A stretch of 64,000 nt of DNA from Viridibacterium silvisoli (lineage in GTDB: Bacteria; Pseudomonadota; Gammaproteobacteria; Burkholderiales; Rhodocyclaceae), in assembly GCF_036017035.1 (NCBI RefSeq), contig NZ_JAYXHS010000005.1, positions 189,170-253,169 of the forward strand. Direction: 5' to 3'. Position 1 is the first letter of the stretch. Every line of letters starts with the position of its first letter. Below, piece after piece: positions 32,015-42,182 of this stretch. The notes under the pieces are model-generated. The model did not search any database and was not told the origin of the DNA. It saw only the letters and a program-made list of their open reading frames with translations. The position numbers and the translations under genes were made by a program.

Positions 32015-34219
32015 ATGGAAACAGCAGCACCAACCCTCCTCTCCGCCTGGCCGCGTTACCGCCCCGATCTCAAGCCCGCTCCCTTCCTGCCCATGTCGCG
32101 CGCAGAGATGGACGCTCTTGGCTGGGACACGTGCGACATCATCGTCGTCACGGGTGACGCGTATCTCGATCACCCCAGCTTCGGCATGGCGCTGATCGGC
32201 CGCATGCTGGAGGCACAAGGATTCCGCGTCGGCATCATCAGCCAGCCGGACTGGCATTCGGCAGAAGCCTTCCGCGCGCTCGGCAAACCGAACCTGTATT
32301 TCGGCATCACCGCCGGCAATATGGATTCGATGATCAACCGCTACACGGCCGACAAGAAGCCGCGTTCGGATGACGCCTACACCGCACACGCTGCGCCGGC
32401 CAAGCGCCCGGACCGCGCCGTCACCGTCTACGCCCAGCGCGCGCGCGAAGCCTATCCGGATGCCAATATCATCATCGGCAGCATCGAGGCCAGCCTGCGC
32501 CGCATCGCGCACTACGATCACTGGAGCGAGAAGGTGCGCCGCTCCGTACTGCCCGATTCGAAGGCCGACCTGCTGATCTTCGGCAATGCCGAGCGTGCGG
32601 TCGTCGAACTCGCACACCGCCTCGCTGCAGGCGAGCCCATCGAAAGCATCCGCGACATGCGCGGCACGGCTTTCATGGTCAAGCGCGACTGGAAGCCGGC
32701 GGAAGACTGGATCGAGATCGACTCGCTCTCGCTCGACCGCCCCGGCCGCATCGATCCGCATCCCGATCCTTACGCGATGGAGCCGCAGCAGGCTGCGACG
32801 ACGCCGAATGCGGATGGCTCGGCCCCGGTCCAGATCGTGCCTGCTGCCGCGCGCGTCGCTTCACGCAAGGCATTGCGCGCGAAGACCGTCGTGCGCCTGC
32901 AGCCCTATGAAGTCATCAAGGACGACAAGGTGCTCTACGCGCACAACTCGCGCGTGTTCCATCTAGAGTCCAACCCCGGCAATGCGCGCGCACTCGTGCA
33001 AGGGCACGGCGATCGCGACGTATGGCTCAACCCGCCACCGATCCCGCTCAGCACGCCGGAGATGGACTACGTTTTCGACGCGCCTTTCGCGCGCGCACCG
33101 CACCCGAGCTACGGAGATGCGCACATCCCCGCGTGGGAGATGATCCGCTTCTCGATCAACATCATGCGTGGCTGCTTTGGTGGCTGTACTTTCTGTTCGA
33201 TCACCGAGCACGAAGGCCGCATCATCCAGAGCCGTTCGGAAGGCTCTATCCTGCGCGAGATCGAAGAGATCCGCGACAAGATCCCGGAATTCAAGGGGCA
33301 TATCTCCGACCTCGGCGGGCCGACGGCCAACATGTACCGCATGGCCTGCAAGAGCAAGACCATCGAGGAGTCCTGCCGTCGCCTGTCCTGCGTCTATCCC
33401 GGCATTTGCGAGAACCTCAACACCGATCACTCGGCGCTGATCCAGCTCTACCGCAAGGCGCGCGCAATTCCGGGCGTCAAGAAGATCACCATCGGCTCGG
33501 GCCTGCGCTACGACCTCGCCGTGCGCTCACCGGATTACGTGAAGGAACTCGTCACGCATCACGTCAGCGGCCTGCTGAAGATCGCGCCGGAGCACACGGA
33601 AGAAGGTCCGCTGTCGAAGATGATGAAGCCCGGCATCGGCAGCTACGACCGCTTCAAGCAGCTCTTCGACAAGTACTCGAAGGAAGCAGGCAAGAAGCAG
33701 TTCCTCGTGCCCTACTTCATCGCCGCGCACCCGGGCACGACCGACGAGGACATGCTCAACCTCGCCCTGTGGCTGAAGAAGAACGACTTCCGCCCGGACC
33801 AGGTGCAGACCTTCACGCCAACACCGCTCGCCATGGCGACGACCATGTACTACACGCGCAAGAATCCGCTGCGCAAGGTCACGGAAGATTCGGAAGAAGT
33901 CGTCACGGCACGCAGCGGCGTGCAACGCAAATTGCATAAAGCGCTACTGCGTTATCACGATCCGGCGGGTCACGACATCATCCGCGAACACCTGCGCAAC
34001 ATCGGCCGCACCGACCTGATCGGCAATAGTCCGCAACACCTGATCCCGCGCGAACCGCCGGCGCATCTGCAGCGCCGTGGTGCTGCGCCGGGCAACGACT
34101 TCGTACATGCCATCAAGTCGGGGCAGCCAAGAACCAGGCCGAGCGCGCCTCAGCGACCAACCACCGCGCGACCGGCCTCACGCCCTGCACCGCAAGGCAA
34201 GCCGCGTGGCAAACGCTGA
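32015..34219 (+). CDS. YgiQ family radical SAM protein
   Basis: A 734-residue protein of the UPF0313/YgiQ family. An N-terminal domain (LLSAWPRYRPDLKPAPFLPM, WDTCDIIVVTGDAYLDHPS) precedes the radical SAM core with the cluster motif RGCFGGCTFCSI (CxxxCxxC), SEGSILREIEEIRD and KITIGSGLRYDL. A basic Pro/Arg-rich C-terminal tail (about 700-734) ends the protein. The family binds a 4Fe-4S cluster and SAM; its reaction is not established. The ATG at 32015 is preferred over upstream codons that lack family similarity. Confidence 0.87.
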   Translation: METAAPTLLSAWPRYRPDLKPAPFLPMSRAEMDALGWDTCDIIVVTGDAYLDHPSFGMALIGRMLEAQGFRVGIISQPDWHSAEAFRALGKPNLYFGITAGNMDSMINRYTADKKPRSDDAYTAHAAPAKRPDRAVTVYAQRAREAYPDANIIIGSIEASLRRIAHYDHWSEKVRRSVLPDSKADLLIFGNAERAVVELAHRLAAGEPIESIRDMRGTAFMVKRDWKPAEDWIEIDSLSLDRPGRIDPHPDPYAMEPQQAATTPNADGSAPVQIVPAAARVASRKALRAKTVVRLQPYEVIKDDKVLYAHNSRVFHLESNPGNARALVQGHGDRDVWLNPPPIPLSTPEMDYVFDAPFARAPHPSYGDAHIPAWEMIRFSINIMRGCFGGCTFCSITEHEGRIIQSRSEGSILREIEEIRDKIPEFKGHISDLGGPTANMYRMACKSKTIEESCRRLSCVYPGICENLNTDHSALIQLYRKARAIPGVKKITIGSGLRYDLAVRSPDYVKELVTHHVSGLLKIAPEHTEEGPLSKMMKPGIGSYDRFKQLFDKYSKEAGKKQFLVPYFIAAHPGTTDEDMLNLALWLKKNDFRPDQVQTFTPTPLAMATTMYYTRKNPLRKVTEDSEEVVTARSGVQRKLHKALLRYHDPAGHDIIREHLRNIGRTDLIGNSPQHLIPREPPAHLQRRGAAPGNDFVHAIKSGQPRTRPSAPQRPTTARPASRPAPQGKPRGKR

Positions 34220-34298
34220 AGACACATTGCGCGAAGCTACAACAGTTGCCCGCGTTCTGGGTTAAGGTAGTCGCTTTCGCTTCAACCAGTTTCGCAAC

Positions 34299-34886
34299 AT
34301 GAATTCGATCTGCGTGTTTTGCGGCGCATCGGCCGGTGACAACCCGGTCTATCGGGCCGCAGCCACCGAGATGGGCAGCTTGCTCGGCAAGTCGGGCCTT
34401 GAACTGGTGTGGGGCGGAGGTCACGTCGGGTTGATGGGCGTCGTCGCAGATGCCGCAGTCTCTGCAAGTGGTCACGTGTGGGGCGTCATTCCCGCCTTCA
34501 TGGAAGCGCGCGAGCTTGCCTATCGCATCGATCCCGCAGCACCCGGCAGCGCGGAACTCCTCTCCGTAGACAGCATGCACACGCGCAAAGCTGCCATGGC
34601 CGCACGCGCCGACGCCTTCGTCGCCATGCCGGGCGGCTTCGGAACGATGGACGAGCTTTTCGAGATCCTGACCTGGGCGCAGCTCGGCTTGCATGACAAG
34701 CCTGTCGGTTTGCTCAATACCCAGGGCTTCTTCAATCCCCTCATTGCAATGGTCGAGCACATGCGCGCCGAGGGCTTCGTCAAAGCACAGCACGCAGATC
34801 TCATCCATATCGCGGACACGCCGCAAGCGCTGCTCGCAAGCCTGCGAACAGCATTCGATGCACGCTCAAAGGCCCCCGATGCTTGA
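34299..34886 (+). CDS. LOG family (TIGR00730) Rossmann-fold protein
   Basis: A 195-residue member of the LONELY GUY family: cytokinin riboside 5'-monophosphate phosphoribohydrolases, in bacteria often acting as nucleotide 5'-monophosphate nucleosidases. SICVFCGASAGDNP at the N-terminus, GGGHVGLMGVVADAA, MHTRKAAMA and the signature MPGGFGTMDELFE (PGGxGTxxE) are all intact, so activity is expected. It overlaps the start of the AEC transporter by eight bases, indicating translational coupling. Confidence 0.87.
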   Translation: MNSICVFCGASAGDNPVYRAAATEMGSLLGKSGLELVWGGGHVGLMGVVADAAVSASGHVWGVIPAFMEARELAYRIDPAAPGSAELLSVDSMHTRKAAMAARADAFVAMPGGFGTMDELFEILTWAQLGLHDKPVGLLNTQGFFNPLIAMVEHMRAEGFVKAQHADLIHIADTPQALLASLRTAFDARSKAPDA

Positions 34887-35826
34887 GCTGCTACAACGCG
34901 CTGAACTGACACTGCCGCTGTTCGTCCTGATCGCCATCGGCTATCTGCTGATGCGCTGTTTCAAGTGGCCGCAAGAAGTCTCCGATGCGCTGACGCGCTT
35001 CGTGTTCTCCGTCGCGCTACCCGCCCTGCTGTTCAGCATGATGAGCGATCTGTCGCAACTCCCTCCGGTGGACATGCGCCTGCTGATCGCGTTCTTTGGT
35101 AGCTGTCTCGTGGTTTTTGCACTCGGCCGCCTGCTGGCCGCGCGCCTGTTCCATCTCGATGGGGTCTCGGGCTCCGTATTTGCACTCGGCGGCGTGTTCT
35201 CGAACAACGCCATGCTGGGCATCCCGATGGCCAAAGCGCTACTCGGGCCAGCTGCTTTACCTTCCGTGGCGCTGGTACTGGTTTTCAACGCACTGATCCT
35301 GTGGACCCTGGTTACGATTTCCGTGGAGTGGGCGCGTCACGGCAGCCTGTCGCTGGAGGGCTTCACCAAGACAGCGTGGAGTGTCATCACCAATCCCCTC
35401 GTTGCGGCCATCGTCGCCGGCACGATCGTCGGTTTGACCGGCGTACATCTGCCGACCACGATCACCGCGCCGCTGACCATGATCAGTCAGGCTGCGGCCC
35501 CCATGTCGCTGATTGCCCTGGGTATGGGGCTCGCCGAGTTCGGCATTCGCGCCGGATGGCAGCAAAGCGTAGCAATCTGTGTCCTGAAGCTGGTCATGCA
35601 GCCTCTGGTGATCTGGCTGATTGCACGGGCTCTGGGCTTGCCACTTCTCGAAACCCAGGTCGTCGTCCTGCTGGGCTCGATCGCCGTGGGCGCCAATGTC
35701 TACCTCATGTCGCGCCATTTCCGCACGATGGAAGGCCCGATCGCAGCGAGCCTGGTGCTGTCGACGGTACTCTCCGCCATCAGCACACCGGTGGCGCTGA
35801 CGCTGATATCGCTATCGGCGCCATAG
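34879..35826 (+). CDS. AEC family transporter (auxin-efflux-carrier type)
   Basis: A 315-residue membrane protein with about ten hydrophobic segments of the AEC/MdcF/YfdV permease family, which move small organic acids such as malate or malonate. The mid-protein FSNNAMLGIPMAKALLG and the C-terminal VVLLGSIAVGANVYLMSRHF are typical of the family. The ATG lies inside the end of the LOG gene (eight-base overlap). No accompanying catabolic genes indicate a substrate. Confidence 0.82.
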   Translation: MLELLQRAELTLPLFVLIAIGYLLMRCFKWPQEVSDALTRFVFSVALPALLFSMMSDLSQLPPVDMRLLIAFFGSCLVVFALGRLLAARLFHLDGVSGSVFALGGVFSNNAMLGIPMAKALLGPAALPSVALVLVFNALILWTLVTISVEWARHGSLSLEGFTKTAWSVITNPLVAAIVAGTIVGLTGVHLPTTITAPLTMISQAAAPMSLIALGMGLAEFGIRAGWQQSVAICVLKLVMQPLVIWLIARALGLPLLETQVVVLLGSIAVGANVYLMSRHFRTMEGPIAASLVLSTVLSAISTPVALTLISLSAP

Positions 35827-35954
35827 CTTCCCTCGCGGATTGAATTTGGATAGGATGCCCCCACCCTAGGCCGTACTGCGCAAGCGAATGCGTCCATTTC
35901 AACCCCGACGCAACCTTGCCTCCTGCATCGAACGGCCCTTAATTGCGAGGAATC

Positions 35955-36281
35955 ATGAGCGAAAACATCCTTCACGTTACTGACAGCGGCTTCGACCAGT
36001 CGGTACTCCAGTCCCCAACTCCCGTTCTGCTCGACTACTGGGCTGAATGGTGCGGTCCCTGCAAGTCGATCGCCCCCATCCTCGACGAGATCGCCAAGGA
36101 ATACGCTGGCAAGCTGGTCGTCGCCAAGCTGAACATCGACGAAAACTCCGACACGCCAGCCAAGTTTGGCGTGCGTGGCATCCCGACCTTGATGCTGTTC
36201 AAGGACGGCAATGTCGTCGCCACCAAGGTCGGCGCACAAGCCAAGTCGCAGCTCTCCGCCTTCATCGACAGCAACCTGTGA
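35955..36281 (+). CDS. trxA: Thioredoxin
   Basis: A 108-residue thioredoxin 1 with the active site WAEWCGPCKSIAP (CGPC) and the cis-Pro region RGIPTLMLFKDG. It reduces protein disulfides in the cytosol with NADPH and thioredoxin reductase. GAGGA precedes the ATG at 35955; an upstream in-frame ATG at 35943 is less well placed. The trxA-rho-rpmE order is characteristic of betaproteobacteria. Confidence 0.95.
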   Translation: MSENILHVTDSGFDQSVLQSPTPVLLDYWAEWCGPCKSIAPILDEIAKEYAGKLVVAKLNIDENSDTPAKFGVRGIPTLMLFKDGNVVATKVGAQAKSQLSAFIDSNL

Positions 36282-36289
36282 TGAAGACA

Positions 36290-36320
36290 GCTTCGCGCCA
36301 GTCACAAACTGGCGCGAAGC
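36290..36320 (+). terminator. Strong hairpin after trxA
   Basis: A perfect 13-bp stem GCTTCGCGCCAGT / ACTGGCGCGAAGC with the loop CACAA, nine bases past the trxA stop. There is no U-tract, so it is either a weak terminator or an mRNA-stabilising end. The following 226 bases to rho hold no gene and probably form the rho leader. Confidence 0.55.
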
Positions 36321-36546
36321 ATTGACAGGACGGGGTTCTCGCGTTTAGAGTCCCATTCAGTCCATCGGCTCCTGCACTCTTCCGCTCCAGCGGCGCAGAT
36401 ACCGGCCCAAAGGCCCAGGTTAGAGCCCAAGCCCGAACACTCGTTAGTAGCCGGGCACGCAAAAAATCCAATAATTCCAATTCAAGTTTCCACCGGGCTT
36501 GCGCCCTTCCTCCGTTCCCAAGTCTCTTCGTCCCTCAGGGTCCTCC

Positions 36547-37806
<1,260 letters not shown>

Positions 37807-37874
37807 ACCCGCAACAAACGGCCGCACTTGAGTAAACGCAGGCTTCCTGCCATACTCGCGGTCTTTGATTTTCA

Positions 37875-37901
37875 GGGCGGTTACACCTTCCGCCCGCTTT
37901 T
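37875..37901 (+). terminator. Terminator-like hairpin between rho and rpmE
   Basis: GGGCGG (37875-37880), nine bases, CCGCCC (37890-37895), then GCTTTT. A short intrinsic terminator or leader structure 12 bases before the rpmE start; read-through or L31 autoregulation is possible. Confidence 0.45.
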
Positions 37902-37912
37902 AAGGAAAAAAC

Positions 37913-38125
37913 ATGAAAGCCGATACCCATCCGAATTTCGTCGAAGTGCAGGTCACCTGCAGCTGCGGCAACACCTTCAAGACCAGCTCCACGCTGGGCA
38001 AGCCGAACTACCACATCGAAGTCTGCTCGGAATGCCACCCGTTCTGGACCGGCAAGCAGAAGGTCATGGACACCGCAGGTCGTATCGAGCGCTTCCGTAA
38101 CAAGTACGGTTCGAAGAGCGCCTGA
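37913..38125 (+). CDS. rpmE: 50S ribosomal protein L31 (zinc type)
   Basis: A 70-residue L31 with the C+ zinc ribbon: CSC near residue 16-18 and CSEC at about 37-40. Component of the large-subunit central protuberance and bridge B1b. AAGGA lies before the ATG. Followed by an efficient terminator. Confidence 0.95.
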   Translation: MKADTHPNFVEVQVTCSCGNTFKTSSTLGKPNYHIEVCSECHPFWTGKQKVMDTAGRIERFRNKYGSKSA

Positions 38126-38138
38126 TTTTCCTGTGCGT

Positions 38139-38167
38139 CTAGAAAAGGCAGCTGCGGCTGCCTTTTT
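38139..38167 (+). terminator. Rho-independent terminator after rpmE
   Basis: AAAAGGCAGC-TGCG-GCTGCCTTTTTTT, directly after the L31 stop. Confidence 0.93.
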
Positions 38168-38261
38168 TTGTGGACCGCGCTGCGCGCCCTCGCTTACCTG
38201 TTTCGGGCAAGAATGATGGATACTCAGCCCCTGTCTGAGCCACCAACAACCAGAAAACTGA

Positions 38262-39929
38262 ATGTTCAAACGGCCTGCAATAGAGTTCACGACCGCCCCG
38301 CCGCAAATCGTCAATATCCAGGGCTGGGTGTTGATCCTGCTGTTCCTTGCGTACATTCTTCCTGGCAATGTTGGCCACGCGCCCTGGCGCGGCGATGATG
38401 TGGTGCACATCGCCACCACTGCCAGCATGCTGCACTCGGGCGACTGGCTGGTACCGCGCATCGCAGGCGTCGCTTTTCTCGACACACCACCACTGCATTA
38501 CTGGCTGGGCAGCCTGACCGGAATCCTGCTTGGCTGGCTGCTACCGCTGCACGATGCGATTCGCCTGGCGAGCGTGGCTGCACTCGCATTCGGCTTGTGG
38601 GCGTTGCGTGAAGCCGTCAAACGCTTCGTTCCTGCAGAGGCGCCAGCAATCCATTCGGGCAATGCAACTGTTCTCGTTGCGCTGGCCTCCATGGGTTTGC
38701 TGATTCATGCGCACGAGGCGCAGCCGCTCATCACCCTGTTCGCAACCGTCGCCGGCACGCTATGGGGACTCTCCATGCTGGCCGAAGCGCCACGCCGTGC
38801 AATAGTCGTCGCAGGTGGTTTCCTCGGGGCCAGCTTCCTTGCGAGCGGCCTGTCTGCCCTGATCCTCACCCTGCCCACCTGCGTCGTCGCCTTGACGATC
38901 AGCCGCCCTCAGCGCATCACTTTCTCCAGCCTCTGGCCCGGACTATTGCTGGCGGTGGTCTTGATCGCCCTGTGGCCCATCCTGCTTGCCCGGCAAAACG
39001 AGTACCTGCTTACACAGTGGTGGCAGCAAGAACTTTCGAGCATCACGCCAGCTTTTCCGCCGAAGCGCTTCTCCGCGCTCGTCAATCTGTTGAGCTGGTT
39101 TGCATGGCCGCTGTGGCCGATCGCAGGCTGGGTGCTGTGGACACGCCGCCACCAAATCACGGACGCCGCTTACGCTTTACCGCTCACCGCATTCTTGTGC
39201 GCGCTCTGGATCGTCGTCACAACGGGCACGGTACGTCCCGCCAACGCAATACCGCTCCTGCCCCCCCTGATCCTGCTTGCCGGGCCTGGTATCAATCGCT
39301 TGCGCAAGGGTGCCGCGAACCTGCTCGACTGGTTCGGCATCATGACGTTCACCTTGATCGGCGCCTTCCTGTGGTTCTCCTGGGGCAGTCTGCACCTCGG
39401 GTACCCTGCTGCGCTCGCGCGCAACATCACGCGCCTCGCCCCGAACTTCACACCGCACATTTCCTGGTGGGCAATTCCACTGGCGGTGCTGCTATCCATT
39501 GGTTGGGTGCTGGCCTTGATGGCCGTGCCCCGCTTCCAGCTGCGTGGCGTGCTGCGCTGGGCACTGGGTATGACGCTCGCCTGGGGACTGGCCACCACGC
39601 TATGGCTGGACTGGTTCGACTACGACAAGAACTACACGCGCATCACGTCACAGATATCCGCACAAGTACGTGAAAACAAGGACTGCGTAATGGGGCTCGG
39701 CACGGGCGATGTGCAACGCGCAGCACTTGATTACTTCAGCAAGATCCGCGTCCAACGCTTCAGCAGATCGAATACAAAATGCAATCTGGTGCTGAGCTAC
39801 CAGTCCGGACGCAATGCGCTTTCCGCACCTGGCGAAGACTGGTCGCTGCAATGGAGTGAGACGAAGGGACGCGGCCGCCTGCAGGAGCAGTTTGCGCTGT
39901 TCCGGCGCAAGGGCAGCAAGGCGGACTAA
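38262..39929 (+). CDS. ArnT/GT39-like membrane glycosyltransferase
   Basis: A 555-residue protein with an N-terminal membrane domain of about 12 segments and a C-terminal soluble part (about 460-555), like ArnT (L-Ara4N transferase) and other PMT/GT39 enzymes that use undecaprenyl-phosphate sugars. The first periplasmic loop has GHAPWRGDDVVHIATTASML, where the acidic pair corresponds to the usual DE, and FLDTPPLHYWLG matches the family loop. Donor and acceptor are unknown. The gene is convergent with the exonuclease-like gene and their stop codons overlap. Confidence 0.75.
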   Translation: MFKRPAIEFTTAPPQIVNIQGWVLILLFLAYILPGNVGHAPWRGDDVVHIATTASMLHSGDWLVPRIAGVAFLDTPPLHYWLGSLTGILLGWLLPLHDAIRLASVAALAFGLWALREAVKRFVPAEAPAIHSGNATVLVALASMGLLIHAHEAQPLITLFATVAGTLWGLSMLAEAPRRAIVVAGGFLGASFLASGLSALILTLPTCVVALTISRPQRITFSSLWPGLLLAVVLIALWPILLARQNEYLLTQWWQQELSSITPAFPPKRFSALVNLLSWFAWPLWPIAGWVLWTRRHQITDAAYALPLTAFLCALWIVVTTGTVRPANAIPLLPPLILLAGPGINRLRKGAANLLDWFGIMTFTLIGAFLWFSWGSLHLGYPAALARNITRLAPNFTPHISWWAIPLAVLLSIGWVLALMAVPRFQLRGVLRWALGMTLAWGLATTLWLDWFDYDKNYTRITSQISAQVRENKDCVMGLGTGDVQRAALDYFSKIRVQRFSRSNTKCNLVLSYQSGRNALSAPGEDWSLQWSETKGRGRLQEQFALFRRKGSKAD

Positions 39930-40672
39930 GCCCAGTCTGCGAGAAACTCGCGCCAGGGCGGCTCGTTGAGCGCCTCTAGCGCGGCACGGACCATGCGGAC
40001 CTTCGCGGCGTATTGCGATTCATCCAGAAGGCCCAGCGTCATTTGCGAACGTAGACAGACGAGGTGCCCGATCACGGCATCTGTGGCGCAATGCGCATGT
40101 ACTGCGTCACGTTTGCCCGCACGCCACGCATTCCAGATCTGATTGTCAGCCAGGCCCCGTTGCCCCGGGAACCCGCACAGCCGGGCCAGCTCGTGTAGTC
40201 CAGGCCGGCCCCCGTCGGGTGCTGCAAACAAGGACGCCAGATCAAATTGCCCCACGTGCGCCTCGAGTACAGCCCCCGGAACGGCGCCGCACACCAGGCT
40301 GCGATTGCGTAGCACGGGCCAATCGAAACGCGCAGTATCCCAGCCCACGGGCTGTGCCCGCTCGCCTTTTACGAGATCGGCGAAGCGCTGGATGAGCGTA
40401 GCTTCGTCATCGTCTGCCAGCGACACGACGCGGAATTGCGCGTCATCCTGCACGCAGCAGGCGATGCTGACGACACGCTGCAGATGCAATCCGAGCACGT
40501 CGGGCGCATTGCTTGCATCAGCCAGAGCGCGCCCTTTCTGATAGGCAAATTCGACCACCTCGTTGTCGGCCAACGCAGCGGGCAAGCCATGCAACCCGCG
40601 TAGGCCGACTACGTCTGGCACGGCAGCAATCCGGAACACGAGCAGCGGACTCAACTCAGCCAGATCACTCAT
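39926..40672 (-). CDS. PolB-type 3'-5' exonuclease-like protein, degenerate
   Basis: A 248-residue homologue of the predicted 3'-5' exonuclease related to the PolB exonuclease domain (PF10108). The N-terminal strand reads LVFRIAAVPD where active members have FDIETVPD, so the ExoI Asp-x-Glu pair is missing. GWDTARFDWPVL preserves the ExoII-like Asp, but the later HTDLMD and YCETD motifs are reduced to QFDLAS and HCATD. Two-metal catalysis is therefore unlikely; it may keep a nucleic-acid-binding role. ATG at 40672, 14 bases after the cysM stop, so probably co-transcribed. Confidence 0.7.
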   Translation of the reverse strand: MSDLAELSPLLVFRIAAVPDVVGLRGLHGLPAALADNEVVEFAYQKGRALADASNAPDVLGLHLQRVVSIACCVQDDAQFRVVSLADDDEATLIQRFADLVKGERAQPVGWDTARFDWPVLRNRSLVCGAVPGAVLEAHVGQFDLASLFAAPDGGRPGLHELARLCGFPGQRGLADNQIWNAWRAGKRDAVHAHCATDAVIGHLVCLRSQMTLGLLDESQYAAKVRMVRAALEALNEPPWREFLADWA

Positions 40673-40686
40673 GTTCGCCGGTGCTG

Positions 40687-41589
40687 TCACGCCGGAAATA
40701 CTCCGGTGGACAGATAGCGATCGCCACGATCGCAAATGATCGACACGATGACGGCGTTCTCCAGCTGACGCGACAATTGCAGCGCCACGCTCATCGCGCC
40801 GCCGGACGAGATCCCCGCAAAAATGCCCTCCTCACGCGCCAGACGGCGGGTGATTTCTTCGGCATCAGCCTGCGCCACGTTGAAAGTCTCATCCACTCGT
40901 GCGGCATCAAATATGCTCGGCAGATACTCGACGGGCCACTTCCGGATGCCGGGAATCTGCGCACCGTCTTCCGGCTGGCAACCGATGATGCGTATCGCAG
41001 GATTCTTTTCCTTGAGAAGGCGCGAGGTACCCATGATGGTGCCGGTCGTTCCCATGCTGCTGACAAAGTGGGTGATTGTGCCGCCTGTCTGCTCCCACAA
41101 TTCAGGCCCCGTCCCTTCGTAATGCGCGAGCGGATTATCCTGGTTGCCGAATTGATCGAGAATGATGCCCTTGCCCTCATCACGCATGCGCTCGGCCACG
41201 TCGCGCGCCAGCTCCATGCCACCTTCGCGTGGCGACAGCACGAGTTCGGCGCCGAAAGCGCGCATCGTTTGACGGCGCTCAATGCTCTGATTCTCGGGCA
41301 TGACCAGAATCATCTTGTAGCCGCGGATGGCTGCAGCCATGGCCAGTGCAATACCGGTATTGCCGCTGGTAGCTTCTATGAGTGTATCGCCGGGCTTGAT
41401 ATCGCCACGCTGTTCAGCGTGCACGATCATCGACAAGGCAGGTCTATCCTTCACCGAGCCCGCCGGGTTGTTGCCTTCCAGCTTGGCGAGCACGACGTTA
41501 TTGCGGCGTGCGGCCTCGTCGCCGGGCAGGCGTTTGAGACGCACGAGGGGCGTGCGTCCGACGTAATCTTCTAGGGTCTGGAATTCCAT
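40687..41589 (-). CDS. cysM: Cysteine synthase B
   Basis: A 300-residue PLP enzyme converting O-acetylserine plus sulfide (or thiosulfate) to cysteine (or S-sulfocysteine). The PLP Lys is in NPAGSVKDRPAL, the substrate loop is EATSGNTGIALA, and the phosphate-binding glycines are SSMGTTGTIMG. The RRQTMRAFGAELVL region and the DRGDRYLSTGVF end favour CysM over CysK. ATG at 41589. The upstream 90 bases contain no obvious operator. Confidence 0.93.
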   Translation of the reverse strand: MEFQTLEDYVGRTPLVRLKRLPGDEAARRNNVVLAKLEGNNPAGSVKDRPALSMIVHAEQRGDIKPGDTLIEATSGNTGIALAMAAAIRGYKMILVMPENQSIERRQTMRAFGAELVLSPREGGMELARDVAERMRDEGKGIILDQFGNQDNPLAHYEGTGPELWEQTGGTITHFVSSMGTTGTIMGTSRLLKEKNPAIRIIGCQPEDGAQIPGIRKWPVEYLPSIFDAARVDETFNVAQADAEEITRRLAREEGIFAGISSGGAMSVALQLSRQLENAVIVSIICDRGDRYLSTGVFPA

Positions 41590-41677
41590 GGGGTCCGCTG
41601 TCCTGATGGCTGCGTAGTTTCGGGCTTCGCAATCATACCGGAGAGGCGTCAGGAGGACGCCAGCGGGGCAAGGGCGG

Positions 41678-41992
41678 TCAGCTTCGCTGGATGCGATCGA
41701 TGTGTCCGACCAGCTCTTCAGACTCGTCGCGCAACTGCAACAGCTGGCCGCGCATGGCATCGAGGCGATCGGCCATCATGCCCATCATCTGCCGCACAGC
41801 TTTCATCGGCGTTCCCGCCTCTGCGCGGGTGCCATCGATCATGCGTTGCATCTCGCGCAACATCGCCTGATGCTCGGGCGGCGCCGAAGAGATGAAGGCG
41901 TTGATCATGAGCTCCCGTTCGGCGAAAAACGCAGCGGGATCCTGTCGGGCCAGTTGGCTCCAATGATCGAAATCGAAATTCGTGTTTGACAC
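41678..41992 (-). CDS. DUF3135 family protein
   Basis: A 104-residue helical protein: an N-terminal FDFDHWSQLARQDPAAFFAERE motif typical of DUF3135, then a Met/Gln-rich helix (EMQRMIDGTRAEAGTPMKAV) and a C-terminal heptad-like region. Function unknown; cytosolic. It starts with GTG at 41992, GGAG lying six bases upstream. It is separated from cysM by 88 bases on the same strand. Confidence 0.7.
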   Translation of the reverse strand: MSNTNFDFDHWSQLARQDPAAFFAERELMINAFISSAPPEHQAMLREMQRMIDGTRAEAGTPMKAVRQMMGMMADRLDAMRGQLLQLRDESEELVGHIDRIQRS

Positions 41993-42132
41993 AGGCCGCT
42001 CCGCTGCATGAGGCTATCTAGGGTTAACCTGATGCTACGCGCAACAACCAGACCATTCAAGAAAGCGACAGTCCGCATGGCAGGGCCACGGAAGTGTCGT
42101 TTGGCAATGAACGTGACTTTGCACACACCATG

Positions 42133-42159
42133 AAAAACGGCAGCCAAAGCTGCCGTTTT
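42133..42159 (-). terminator. Terminator at the end of the chemotaxis cluster
   Basis: AAAAACGGCAGC-CAAA-GCTGCCGTTTT, 24 bases beyond the cheA stop on the minus strand; symmetric A/T flanks would allow use in both directions. Confidence 0.9.
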
Positions 42160-42182
42160 GCATTCAACCACCCCGTCCCGGA

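Noticed and set aside
36290..36320. Riboswitch or attenuator in the trxA-rho gap
   Set aside because: Only a simple hairpin is evident; no alternative pairing, leader peptide or known riboswitch core was seen.
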